64,000 bases of DNA, from contig NZ_LHQM01000013.1 of the NCBI RefSeq assembly GCF_001302265.1, forward strand, positions 32,822-96,821, given 5' to 3'. The notes beneath the pieces are model-generated. The model did not search any database, was not told the DNA's origin, and worked only from the letters and a program-made list of their open reading frames with translations. The DNA is from Streptococcus phocae. GTDB lineage: Bacteria > Bacillota > Bacilli > Lactobacillales > Streptococcaceae. Below are positions 1 through 8,022 of the stretch, one piece after another (positions within the stretch are counted from its first letter, which is position 1; the number at the start of each line of letters is the position of its first letter). Position numbers and translations under genes: made by a program.

Positions 1-168
1 GCCATTAGCAAGGCTGTTTATTTTAGAGGAGGAGTGGCTAAGGTCTTAGCTGTGATGCTCTTTTCAGTCATTGGCTTATGGGTCTTGACAGCGACTGTCT
101 TATATGGCGAATTGAGCGCTATTATCCTGCTACTTGTGACCTACACGTTCATTAGCGTTAAGGAGTAG
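1..168 (+). CDS. sagF: SagF, C-terminal end (partial)
   Basis: An open frame enters from the left edge and ends with TAG at 166-168, giving the last 55 residues of a protein. The tail is hydrophobic, with two likely membrane segments, and finishes in TFISVKE. SagF is a membrane protein of unknown function encoded just before the streptolysin S exporter genes sagGHI. The identification rests on position (30 bp before sagG, same strand) and membrane character, because the N-terminal part lies outside the window. Confidence 0.75.
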   Translation, partial: AISKAVYFRGGVAKVLAVMLFSVIGLWVLTATVLYGELSAIILLLVTYTFISVKE

Positions 169-197
169 GTTTTTTGGCGGATTAGAAAAGGAAAATT

Positions 198-1121
198 ATG
201 AGTATTGTAGAAATAAAAAATGTAAGCAAAGCTTATTCTAACGGAACAAAAGCCGTGAATCAGGTCTCTTTGACGCTAGAAAAAGGGAAAATCTATGGGC
301 TTTTAGGACCTAATGGTGCTGGGAAATCGAGTTTGATTAATCTCGTGTTAAGTCTGACCAAACTGACTTCTGGAGACATTAGCTTATTAGGGCATAGTGT
401 CAAAGACCTCAAAAAAATTAGTTCACAAATTGGATATGTTCCCCAAGATATTGCTATTTATTCTGATTTAACAGCTTATGAAAACGTGGCTTTATTTGGA
501 GCTTTGTACGGCTTAAAAGGAAAAAACTTAAAAGAGAGTGTTCTTGATAGTTTGGCTTTTGTTGGATTAACCGACCAAGCCTATCAATTTCCTAGTCACT
601 TTTCAGGAGGAATGAAACGACGACTAAATATAGCGTGTGCCTTGGTTCATAAGCCACAATTGATTATCTTTGATGAGCCAACTGTAGGGATTGACCCACA
701 ATCTAGAAATCATATTTTAGACTCTATTCGCAGTTTAAATGCAAAAGGCGCTACCGTGATTTATACCACTCATTATATGGAAGAAGTGGAAGCACTTTGT
801 GATTACATTTATATCATGGATCATGGCAAAGTTATCGAAGAAGGCAGTAAGGCAGACCTTGAAGAGCGCTATAAGAAGAGTGTTCCTAGTCATATTTTTG
901 TCACTCTAACCGATAAAGAGTCTGTCCAAAAAATCAATAAGCCTAACTGGCAATTAGTGGAAAAAGAAAATGAAACCTTGGTGATGATCAGCAATGACAC
1001 GATACCAGAAGTTATTGATTATTTGTTGGCAAATGATATCGGATTTAGCGAAATCAGAAATAACCATTTTAATTTAGAAGAAATCTTTTTACACTTAACC
1101 GGTAAAAAATTGAGAGATTAG
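198..1121 (+). CDS. sagG: Streptolysin S ABC exporter, ATP-binding subunit SagG
   Basis: This 307-residue ATPase should energise export of the modified haemolytic peptide streptolysin S through SagH/SagI. It shows a Walker A motif GPNGAGKSS at about residues 37-45, a signature FSGGMKRR near 135 and Walker B LIIFDEP near 156. The C-terminal 90 residues are a variable extension typical of drug/bacteriocin-type (CcmA-like) ATPases. The gene follows sagF by 30 bp and precedes sagH by 8 bp, so all belong to one operon. Length and order match the sag locus of S. pyogenes. The start is ATG 198, preceded by a weak AAAAGGAAAA site. Confidence 0.9.
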   Translation: MSIVEIKNVSKAYSNGTKAVNQVSLTLEKGKIYGLLGPNGAGKSSLINLVLSLTKLTSGDISLLGHSVKDLKKISSQIGYVPQDIAIYSDLTAYENVALFGALYGLKGKNLKESVLDSLAFVGLTDQAYQFPSHFSGGMKRRLNIACALVHKPQLIIFDEPTVGIDPQSRNHILDSIRSLNAKGATVIYTTHYMEEVEALCDYIYIMDHGKVIEEGSKADLEERYKKSVPSHIFVTLTDKESVQKINKPNWQLVEKENETLVMISNDTIPEVIDYLLANDIGFSEIRNNHFNLEEIFLHLTGKKLRD

Positions 1122-1129
1122 GGGTTGCT

Positions 1130-2257
1130 ATGCTTTTATTTCAGTTAATCAAAAAAGAAAGCCTTCAAATCTTTAGAAACCGAACTGCTTTTATCATGAT
1201 GGTTGTTTTTCCAATCCTGATGATTTTGATATTGAGTTTTGCTTTTAAATCAAGCTTTAGTACGACCACAGCAGTTCCTAAATTGAAGGTACACTATCAA
1301 CTAGAAGGTAAAAAAACAGCTTACCAAGAGGGCTTTGTGACGTTTTTAAAATCACTTCATAAAGAGTTAGGCCTAGAGGCTAAACCGAGCAAAAACCTTG
1401 CAGCTGACAAGCAAGACGTCAAGGAAGGTTCGCTAACGGCAGTCCTGGAAGTAAAGCCAAACCAGACCATCAATGTGACTACCAATCGCATTAATCAGCA
1501 AAATGCTGATTTGATTAATATGTTAGTAGATACCTATGTTGAAAACGCCAAAACCTATGACTCGATTGAAACCCTTTATCCGCAACTCTTGGCTAAAGTC
1601 AAGACTAGAACAGTTGATTATGTCACTGTGCGGTCAACCAAGGTTAATAAAAACATGACATCGTCTGATTATTTTGCCATTTCTATGGTGACGATGATTA
1701 CATTTTATGGCATAATGTCAGCCATGAACTTGGTTTTGGTTGATTACCAAAAAGGTACCTTGAGTCGTATTCGCTTAACAGGTGTCTCAAGCACCAATGT
1801 CTTACTGGGGAAATTAATTGGCGGTATGCTTGCGACAGGTGTCCAACTGACTCTTTTATACCTATTTACCCGCTTTGCCATGCAGGTCAATTGGGGAGAT
1901 CGTCCCCTAGCTATTATGGGACTCATAGGCTCCTTGGTTTACTTGTCAACAGCTATAGGTATTGGGCTAGCCAGTGGCATTCGCAATGATGTCTTTCTCA
2001 TTGCAGCATCAAATGTTGTGATTCCCATCTTTGCATTCTTAGGTGGTAGTTACATTCCTTTGAGCGTATTTAATAGCGCGTTGCTTAATCAACTGGCAAT
2101 GATATCACCAATCAAATGGATGAACGACAGCCTCTTTTACCTTATTTTTGGCGGTTCCTTTAACCCCATTGCCATATCCCTTGCGGTTAATGTGGGCGTA
2201 GGCACCTGCTTTATATTATTTGCCTTATTTAGCATGAGAAAGCAGGTGACGCTATGA
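1130..2257 (+). CDS. sagH: Streptolysin S ABC exporter, permease SagH
   Basis: A 375-residue ABC-2 type permease. It has an N-terminal membrane segment at about residues 20-40, a long extracytoplasmic loop (about 45-175) and then five hydrophobic segments in the C-terminal half (YFAISMVTMITFYGIMSAMN begins the first). This ABC2 architecture pairs with the SagG ATPase and the paralogous SagI. The gene overlaps sagI by 4 bp (ATGA), which implies translational coupling. The likely role is forming half of the membrane channel that secretes streptolysin S. Confidence 0.88.
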   Translation: MLLFQLIKKESLQIFRNRTAFIMMVVFPILMILILSFAFKSSFSTTTAVPKLKVHYQLEGKKTAYQEGFVTFLKSLHKELGLEAKPSKNLAADKQDVKEGSLTAVLEVKPNQTINVTTNRINQQNADLINMLVDTYVENAKTYDSIETLYPQLLAKVKTRTVDYVTVRSTKVNKNMTSSDYFAISMVTMITFYGIMSAMNLVLVDYQKGTLSRIRLTGVSSTNVLLGKLIGGMLATGVQLTLLYLFTRFAMQVNWGDRPLAIMGLIGSLVYLSTAIGIGLASGIRNDVFLIAASNVVIPIFAFLGGSYIPLSVFNSALLNQLAMISPIKWMNDSLFYLIFGGSFNPIAISLAVNVGVGTCFILFALFSMRKQVTL

Positions 2258-3375
2258 TAGCCTTTATTAAGACACTTTTCATCAAGAAATGCCGTGCTAA
2301 ATCGAGCTATGTGACCTTTATTTTTCTACCGATTTTGACTACCTTGCTTGCCTTATCGCTGAGTTTTGGAGGGGATGTCCCCGCTAAAATAGGGATTTTA
2401 GACAAGGACAATAGTCGCGTGTCAAAAACTTTTGTGAATCATATCAAAGACAATGAAAAATATGATATTTATACCAAGTTAGATGAAAAAGCCATTAATC
2501 AGTACCTTCAGGACAAATCGCTAGAGGCTGTTTTAGTACTGGACAAAGGCTTTGAAGACAAGGTGCTGACAGGGCAAACACAAAAGCTACAGTTAGAGGC
2601 TGTTGCAGGAAGTCAGACGACAGAGTGGTTCAAAGCACACGTTAACTATTTGTTAGAATATTACAATACCATAGGCGATGTTGCTAAAGGGGATAAGACT
2701 ATTTTTAACAACATTTTGAAACAGAATAAGGCTTTGCCATACGGTGTTACAAAAAAACAACTGGCAGACCGCTCGCACAGCAAATCGGTCTCAGCTAGAA
2801 GTACTGGTTTTTTGTTAATCTTAATGTTGGGAAGTTCTAGTGTAATTTATAGTGCCATCCTCACCGACAAAAACCGTCGGCTATATGACCGTTTGATATT
2901 GACTAAAATCACCAAATTACAATACCTCTTGAGTTATGTTTGTCTGGGGCTCTTGGCCTATACCATACAGATTGCCATTATCATTGGTGTTTTGAAAGTA
3001 ATAAACATTAGTTTCTACATTCCTTGGTATATTTTACTGCTTACTTTCTATTTATATGCATTATTGTCGATAGGCTTTGGTCTATTTGTTGGAGCGGTGT
3101 CGCAAAATCCCCAACAAAGTAGCCAATTATCCAATTTGATCATCATGCCTTCGTCAATGTTGGCAGGGTGTTTATGGCCGTTGAGCATCACGCCACCCTA
3201 CATGCAGGCTATCGGGAAATTACTACCACAAAATTGGGTCTTGTCTATTATCGAAGGCTATCAGTCTGGAGCCAATATCGTTGCAGTAGCTCCTTACTTG
3301 CTTGCTTTAGGAGTGATGTCAGCAAGTTTGATTGTGTTTTCTAGTTTACTGATGAAACCGCAAAACACTCAATAA
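2254..3375 (+). CDS. sagI: Streptolysin S ABC exporter, permease SagI
   Basis: A second ABC-2 permease of 373 residues with the same plan as SagH: an N-terminal membrane segment, an outside loop of about 140 residues and a C-terminal bundle of membrane helices. It is the last gene of the sag operon and is followed at once by a strong hairpin terminator. Its start overlaps the sagH stop. SagH and SagI probably form a heterodimer energised by SagG. The next gene downstream is on the other strand, so the sag unit ends here. Confidence 0.88.
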   Translation: MIAFIKTLFIKKCRAKSSYVTFIFLPILTTLLALSLSFGGDVPAKIGILDKDNSRVSKTFVNHIKDNEKYDIYTKLDEKAINQYLQDKSLEAVLVLDKGFEDKVLTGQTQKLQLEAVAGSQTTEWFKAHVNYLLEYYNTIGDVAKGDKTIFNNILKQNKALPYGVTKKQLADRSHSKSVSARSTGFLLILMLGSSSVIYSAILTDKNRRLYDRLILTKITKLQYLLSYVCLGLLAYTIQIAIIIGVLKVINISFYIPWYILLLTFYLYALLSIGFGLFVGAVSQNPQQSSQLSNLIIMPSSMLAGCLWPLSITPPYMQAIGKLLPQNWVLSIIEGYQSGANIVAVAPYLLALGVMSASLIVFSSLLMKPQNTQ

Positions 3376-3381
3376 ACATTG

Positions 3382-3415
3382 AATCACCAAGTGCACTAGA
3401 CACTTGGTGATTTTT
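3382..3415 (+). terminator. Terminator of the sag operon
   Basis: Inverted repeat AATCACCAAGTG / CACTTGGTGATT with a 7-nt loop, followed by a T run. The stem is preceded by few A residues, but because the next gene (prepilin peptidase) converges on it the hairpin may serve both strands. Confidence 0.85.
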
Positions 3416-3430
3416 GTTTGATTTGTTAGG

Positions 3431-4045
3431 TTAGAGCAACAAAAGCTCAAATGCAAGACTTGTAACCAAACCAAACGTTAGATAAGGAATAAAAGGAATT
3501 GATTTGGCTTTAGAGAAAAAGCAACAAATCAGACCTGTTAGACTTCCTATCTGAACCACCCAAATTAGAGAAATAAACGGTATAGCCAAGGCTAAAGTGG
3601 CTAGGTATAAAAAATCTCCTGCACCTATCTGCAGAGGAATTAGACAAGCAAGCATAGCCAAGATCAAAAATCCTAAAGCTGTTGCATTGATGGTGTAAAA
3701 AGGCAAAAGAGCAGTGAAGCTCAGCAGCCAAAGGGCCAAAGGATACTCCTTAGCTGTCCAGTCAAATAAACTCAATAGCAGAGACAAACAGACCAGATAA
3801 AGTGCTGTCAGAGACAAATAGCCCCAAAGAGTCATTACACAAAGACAGCCAGTAATGACTTCTAAAAAGTTTGGGAAAACAAGGGGCTTACGATAGCAAT
3901 TGGTAAATGGGCGACACCAAAAAGAAAGCTTGTTAGGCATTGAGGTAAGGATTGTTTTGGTTGCATTGTCCGAAAACCAGTACCAAATGCCTCTTAACCA
4001 GTTGCCTAAAAGCATGCCGATATAAAAGATAAAAATAGTTTCCAT
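3431..4045 (-). CDS. comC: Prepilin peptidase (type IV leader peptidase family)
   Basis: A 204-residue polytopic membrane protein that should cleave and possibly methylate the leaders of competence pseudopilins (ComGC family). Two catalytic aspartates are visible: one in LFDWTAKEYP at about residue 95 and one in the GxGD-type motif GAGDFLYLA at about residue 143. The N-terminal cytoplasmic loop, which in the family usually carries two CxxC pairs, has only a spaced pair (CRPFTNC), so its zinc site looks degenerate. The overall length is near the family's short Gram-positive form. It converges with the sag operon and diverges from dpr. The assignment to the competence peptidase is by family; the symbol follows common use. 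Confidence 0.8.
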   Translation of the reverse strand: METIFIFYIGMLLGNWLRGIWYWFSDNATKTILTSMPNKLSFWCRPFTNCYRKPLVFPNFLEVITGCLCVMTLWGYLSLTALYLVCLSLLLSLFDWTAKEYPLALWLLSFTALLPFYTINATALGFLILAMLACLIPLQIGAGDFLYLATLALAIPFISLIWVVQIGSLTGLICCFFSKAKSIPFIPYLTFGLVTSLAFELLLL

Positions 4046-4084
4046 AACTATTTATTCGAAAATAAGTTAAATACTTGAATTTTT

Positions 4085-4130
4085 TTGAGCATCGTTATAC
4101 AATAGACTTATAAAACGATAACGATTCTAA
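4085..4130 (+). promoter_or_regulatory. dpr promoter with a PerR-like operator
   Basis: TTGAGC (4085-4090) and TATAAA (4109-4114) are 18 bp apart and form a plausible promoter. Immediately downstream, 4116-4130 (CGATAACGATTCTAA) matches one half of the Per box consensus well (reverse complement TTAGAAT-C-GTTATCG). PerR control of dpr is established in S. pyogenes; the site itself is my reading. Confidence 0.6.
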
Positions 4131-4253
4131 TTAAGAGCGTTTTCGTAGTGTCGAATTGCGATGATAGGGCTCTAAACACGGTGGCAATAGCTGCTATGTG
4201 ACCCCTTGAACATCCGATTCATGCCCTTTTACGATAACATAAGGAGAATGACT

Positions 4254-4784
4254 ATGACAAACACACTTGTTGAAAATATCTATGCCTCAATAACACATAA
4301 CATTTCAAAAAAAGAAGCTTCAAAAAATGAAAAAACCAAAGCTGTTTTAAATCAAGCAGTAGCAGATCTTTCAGTAGCGGCATCTATTGTTCATCAAATT
4401 CACTGGTATATGCGTGGTCCAGGCTTCTTGTATCTTCATCCAAAAATGGATGAATTGCTAGACGGTTTGAACGCAAACCTAGATGTGATGAGCGAACGCT
4501 TGATCACTATTGGTGGTGCACCTTATTCAACATTGGCAGAGTTTACACAACACTCTAAACTAGATGAGAGCAAAGGAAGCTTTGACAAATCAATGGCGCA
4601 ACACTTAGCAAGATTAGTTGAGGTTTACCTATACCTTAACAGCCTTTACGAAGTTGGTTTGACCATTACTGAAGAAGAAGGCGATGACGCTACTAATGAC
4701 CTATTCACCGCAGCTAAAACTGACGCTGAAAAAATCATTTGGATGCTACAAGCAGAACGTGGACAAGGTCCAGCAATCTTCTAA
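4254..4784 (+). CDS. dpr: Dps-like peroxide resistance ferritin Dpr
   Basis: A 176-residue mini-ferritin that binds and oxidises Fe(II) with peroxide, storing iron in a 12-subunit shell and so blocking Fenton chemistry. The ferroxidase signature is visible around residues 45-80 ([12 protein letters not shown] and then [19 protein letters not shown]). ATG 4254 is chosen because AAGGAG at 4241-4246 is 7 bp upstream; the ATG at 4248 is too close to that site, and the upstream in-frame ATG at 4206 lies in the leader. It is a single-gene unit closed by a hairpin terminator, with a PerR-like site over its promoter region. Confidence 0.93.
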   Translation: MTNTLVENIYASITHNISKKEASKNEKTKAVLNQAVADLSVAASIVHQIHWYMRGPGFLYLHPKMDELLDGLNANLDVMSERLITIGGAPYSTLAEFTQHSKLDESKGSFDKSMAQHLARLVEVYLYLNSLYEVGLTITEEEGDDATNDLFTAAKTDAEKIIWMLQAERGQGPAIF

Positions 4785-4816
4785 TTTTACGATTTAAGAC
4801 ATTGTTAACAAGACTG

Positions 4817-4846
4817 AGGAGGAGCCTGAAGGGCCCCTCCTTTTTT
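4817..4846 (+). terminator. dpr terminator
   Basis: GC-rich stem AGGAGGAGCC / GGCCCCTCCT (one mismatch) with a short loop and six T residues, 32 bp after the dpr stop. Confidence 0.85.
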
Positions 4847-4955
4847 GTGACGTGTCCAAATAAAGGGCAGAAACAGAAAATAATCCTAAAAATTCAGAAA
4901 GCGATTGCACTATTATCTTGAAATTTTTAGTATAATTTGCTAAAATTTACTTTAT

Positions 4956-5171
4956 ATGAAAACATTATATGATGTGCAGCAATTATTGAAACGGTTTGGC
5001 ATTTTTACCTATATCGGAAAACGTCTCTATGACATTGAGATGATGAAGATAGAGCTTAAACGACTGTATGATAATGGTCTATTAGAAAAAGATGATTATC
5101 TTCATGCAGAACTGATTTTGCGACGTGAGCATAAACTAGAAATGGAAAAAGAAGGACGGAAAAATGACTAG
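4956..5171 (+). CDS. yqgQ: YqgQ-family small protein (DUF910)
   Basis: A 71-residue, mostly helical, charged protein (MKTLYDVQQLLKRFGIFTYI...). Members of this family sit just before the glucokinase gene in many Firmicutes, as here, where its 3' end overlaps glcK by 8 bp. Function is unknown; the tight coupling suggests co-translation with glucokinase. The start is the ATG at 4956, since nothing better lies upstream, although no strong ribosome binding site is visible. Confidence 0.8.
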   Translation: MKTLYDVQQLLKRFGIFTYIGKRLYDIEMMKIELKRLYDNGLLEKDDYLHAELILRREHKLEMEKEGRKND

Positions 5172-6135
5172 AAAATTACTTGGGATTGACTTAGGGGGAA
5201 CAACTGTTAAATTTGGTGTTTTGACCCTTGATGGAGAAGTGCAAGAAAAATGGGCTATTGAAACAAATGTTTTAGATGGCGGTAAGCACATCGTGCCAGA
5301 CATCATTGCTTCTTTGAAGCACCGTTTGGAGATGTATGGGCTAACAAAAGACAATTTTGTAGGAATTGGCATGGGCTCTCCAGGAGCTGTGGACAGAGAC
5401 TCAAATACGGTCACAGGAGCCTTTAACCTTAATTGGAAAGGCACCCAAGAAGTCGGCTCAGTCATTGAAAAAGAGCTAGGAATTCCCTTTGCGATTGATA
5501 ATGATGCTAATGTAGCGGCTCTTGGCGAACGTTGGGTAGGTGCTGGCGAAAATAATCCTGATGTTGTCTTTATGACTTTAGGAACCGGTGTTGGAGGAGG
5601 CATCATTGCAGATGGCAATCTTATCCACGGAGTAGCTGGTGCAGGTGGCGAAATTGGTCACATCATCGTTGAACCACAAAATGGCTTTTTGTGCACCTGT
5701 GGGTCGTACGGCTGTTTAGAGACTGTGGCTTCTGCTACTGGTGTGGTCAAAGTAGCTCGTTTGTTAGCGGAGTCCTATGAAGGCGATTCACCTATCAAGG
5801 CTGCCATTGATAATGGTGACACTGTTACGAGTAAAGATATTTTTATGGCTGCAGAGTCAGGCGATGCTTTTGCCGATTCTGTGGTAGAAAAAGTTAGTTA
5901 TTATTTAGGTTTGGCTTCTGCTAATATTTCAAACATTCTAAACCCTGATTCGGTTGTTATCGGTGGAGGTGTTTCAGCAGCGGGAGAATTTTTGCGCTCA
6001 CGTATTGAGAAATACTTTATGACCTTCACATTCCCACAAGTTAAGCAATCAACCAAAGTTAAAATTGCTGAGCTTGGTAACGATGCCGGTATTATTGGAG
6101 CAGCTAGTCTAGCGAGACAGTTTATAGCAGAATAG
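5164..6135 (+). CDS. glcK: Glucokinase (ROK family)
   Basis: Phosphorylates glucose with ATP to glucose-6-phosphate, feeding glycolysis for non-PTS sugar. The 323-residue protein has the phosphate loop LGIDLGGTTVKFG at the N-terminus, a catalytic-core segment AIDNDANVAALGE near residue 120 and the ROK zinc motif CTCGSYGC starting at Cys177, followed by LETVAS. Length is typical. It overlaps yqgQ upstream and is 9 bp before a rhodanese-like gene, so all three probably form one transcript. Confidence 0.92.
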   Translation: MTRKLLGIDLGGTTVKFGVLTLDGEVQEKWAIETNVLDGGKHIVPDIIASLKHRLEMYGLTKDNFVGIGMGSPGAVDRDSNTVTGAFNLNWKGTQEVGSVIEKELGIPFAIDNDANVAALGERWVGAGENNPDVVFMTLGTGVGGGIIADGNLIHGVAGAGGEIGHIIVEPQNGFLCTCGSYGCLETVASATGVVKVARLLAESYEGDSPIKAAIDNGDTVTSKDIFMAAESGDAFADSVVEKVSYYLGLASANISNILNPDSVVIGGGVSAAGEFLRSRIEKYFMTFTFPQVKQSTKVKIAELGNDAGIIGAASLARQFIAE

Positions 6136-6144
6136 GAGTTAGCG

Positions 6145-6525
6145 ATGTCACCACTTACAGTTATTGGATGGGCTTTAATAGTTGCCATTATAGCTTATTA
6201 CATTTGGAATTACTTTACCTTTAAAAAAATGGCTAAGCAGATTGACAACGACACATTTAAAGAACTGATGCGAAAAGGCCAAGTTATCGATTTGAGAGAG
6301 CCTTCGGCTTTTCAGAATAAGCACATTTTAGGAGCTAGAAATTTCCCTCCACAGCAGTTTGCAGCCTCCATCACAGCCTTACGCAAGGATAAGCCGGTGC
6401 TTTTATATGAAAACATGCAGCCTCAATACCGCATTAAAGCAACGAAACGATTAAGAAAAGCAGGCTTTACAGATATCTATATTTTAAAAGATGGTCTAGA
6501 TTATTGGGATGGCAAAGTAAAATAA
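6145..6525 (+). CDS. Membrane-anchored rhodanese-like protein without catalytic cysteine
   Basis: A 126-residue protein with one N-terminal membrane helix (about residues 4-24) and a cytosolic rhodanese domain: VIDLREPSAFQNKHILGARN is the typical first half. In active rhodaneses the loop after the central strand carries CxxGxR; here it reads LLYENMQPQYR and the protein contains no cysteine at all. It therefore cannot be a sulfurtransferase of the usual kind. This cysteine-less form downstream of glcK appears conserved among streptococci as far as I remember, suggesting a structural or binding role. Confidence 0.8.
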   Translation: MSPLTVIGWALIVAIIAYYIWNYFTFKKMAKQIDNDTFKELMRKGQVIDLREPSAFQNKHILGARNFPPQQFAASITALRKDKPVLLYENMQPQYRIKATKRLRKAGFTDIYILKDGLDYWDGKVK

Positions 6526-6612
6526 GTCATCAAAAGCCAAAAAAATGATGATAAAAAGTTAGGTAATCGATGAGAATTATTCCGTCAATACCTAGCTTTT
6601 TGAGTTTTCATG

Positions 6613-6658
6613 AGTACAATAAAGAGACCTACTTTAAAGTAGGTCTCTTTATTGTACT
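6613..6658. terminator. 46-bp perfect palindrome between convergent genes
   Basis: The left arm 6613-6635 (AGTACAATAAAGAGACC then TACTTT) is repeated exactly in inverse at 6636-6658, with no spacer. It lies between the stop of the rhodanese-like gene (+) and that of the membrane protein gene (-), so it most likely acts as a bidirectional terminator. It is longer and more perfect than the other hairpins in the window. Confidence 0.6.
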
Positions 6659-6720
6659 AGACTCATTTAACTTCACGTTCTCACCAACTAAAGCTGAGTA
6701 TAGGGATAGAGATTTTTTGT

Positions 6721-7323
6721 TTACTCTAAACCATTAGAATTTTTGTGAGATAGTAGCCAATTCCCATCTTCTTGTTTGACAAAGTCTAAATTAACACTTT
6801 TATAATCAGATGCTCCCATATTGTCATATGTAACATACATAGAAGTATAGTCTCCTGATGTTGATTCTGATTTATTTTTTGGTTCTCCAAATTTAGCTAA
6901 AACGTCGTTGTAATTTGTTCCACCTGCACCACTAAAAGAGTCGCCAACAATAAGTCCATCATAATCTGACTTTTTCCATTTGAAAGATTCTTCGGCTTTC
7001 TTTTGATCATCTTTAATTTTCTTATCAACTTTTTTAACAGAATTATCGACGGATTTACTAACTTTATCTAAAGCTGTTCCGTACATTGATTGCGTCACTA
7101 ATACAATAGCTATTGCTATAATTGAAAGAATAATCCCAATTATAGATAACATTTTATTGTTTTTTCTATTAATTATTAAGGAAGTAAAACCAAGTATTAA
7201 AGCTGGTATCGCAATAATGAACGATAAATTGTTTAAGATCGGTATCCAAGATCCTAATAAAGCTAATATGCCCAAAATAATAGCTAAAATTCCCAACATC
7301 TTTTTCTCACTTTTGTTTTCCAT
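6721..7323 (-). CDS. DUF4190-like membrane protein with extracytoplasmic C-domain
   Basis: A 200-residue protein with three or four N-terminal membrane helices (residues about 8-85; the motif ILGILALLGSWIPILNNLSF and then LGFTSL fits DUF4190). A lysine-rich linker (about 95-120) and a C-terminal domain follow, resembling small beta-lactamase-inhibitor-like lipoprotein domains (NYNDVLAKFGEP). ATG 7323 has AAAGGAGATG upstream; the longer in-frame ORF to 7362 lacks such a site. It is monocistronic and flanked by two perfect palindromes. AT-rich composition and isolation suggest an accessory gene. No function can be assigned. Confidence 0.7.
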   Translation of the reverse strand: MENKSEKKMLGILAIILGILALLGSWIPILNNLSFIIAIPALILGFTSLIINRKNNKMLSIIGIILSIIAIAIVLVTQSMYGTALDKVSKSVDNSVKKVDKKIKDDQKKAEESFKWKKSDYDGLIVGDSFSGAGGTNYNDVLAKFGEPKNKSESTSGDYTSMYVTYDNMGASDYKSVNLDFVKQEDGNWLLSHKNSNGLE

Positions 7324-7631
7324 GAAAACATCTCCTTTCAGCTTGCTTTTAACGTGGTTCAAGCATTACACGTATATATAAATCTAAAATCCTGATAATG
7401 GGTTTTAGATTAGTTCTTCTATTCATTTTCATTTAAATTATACCATAGAAGAAGAGTTGTGGAAATTATGGATGCGCGTAAAGAAAGTTTATAGAGGGGT
7501 TGAAAATGATGTAAAGCAAAATAGATTAAGATTCTGCAATTTGGTACAAATGTGCACTATCGGCACTCGTTTTTAAGAGTTTCACTGTAAGGATTATTAT
7601 GAAGTTTAATAGCTTCGGATGTATTTTCTTC

Positions 7632-7667
7632 AACTCTGATTTATCTATTAATAGATAAATCAGAGTT
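7632..7667. repeat. 36-bp perfect palindrome
   Basis: AACTCTGATTTATCTATT (7632-7649) is followed directly by its exact reverse complement (7650-7667), with no loop bases. It has no adjoining T run, so a simple terminator is not obvious. It could be an operator, a cruciform-forming site or the fused ends of a lost element. Confidence 0.8.
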
Positions 7668-7956
7668 AGAAAAGGTTCAATAGCTAAAGCAAAATCATTA
7701 AATGCATCTTTTTTATGTCTAAAATGTAACAGATTAGAGGTGTTACAAACAGATAAAAAGGTAGTGATTCCTGATTACCCTACGAGGGAATTAGAACTGT
7801 GATATTGTGGTGTTAGAGTTGCTGGATGATATATGGACGCAGTTAAAAGGGTGCTAAAAAGGGGTCAAAAATTACGTAAAACTCGATTTTTAATGATTAA
7901 AAGAAAGAATTACCACTTAATCAAAACGTTTACTTAGAGCCTTTTAGGGAAAATGC

Positions 7957-7985
7957 GTGCAATTTTAATCAGCAAGTGTTATACT
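7957..7985 (+). promoter_or_regulatory. typA promoter
   Basis: Extended -10 TGTTATACT (7977-7985) with a weak -35 GTGCAA (7957-7962) at 17 bp spacing, 38 bp before the typA start. Confidence 0.6.
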
Positions 7986-8022
7986 TATCTAGTTAAAAAT
8001 ATTTATGCTACAAGAGGAAAAA

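Larger units (their letters stand above)
7324..8022. other. 700-bp stretch with no convincing gene
   Basis: Between the DUF4190-like gene and typA there is no ORF with both a ribosome binding site and a recognisable product. The stretch holds a 36-bp palindrome (7632-7667). A short frame at 7659-7802 on the + strand is open but has no start codon of its own (it contains CLKCNRLEV and ends YPTRELEL) and looks like a gene tail. A tiny basic ORF lies at 7831-7935. The typA promoter is at the right end. It reads as decayed accessory DNA. Confidence 0.55.

Noticed and set aside
4739..4921. 60-residue ORF over the dpr 3' end and terminator
   Set aside because: Crosses the hairpin terminator, with a basic low-complexity translation.
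5136..5618. 160-residue ORF on the minus strand inside glcK
   Set aside because: Lies wholly opposite a strongly supported gene, with low-complexity Ser/Pro-rich translation typical of antisense shadows.
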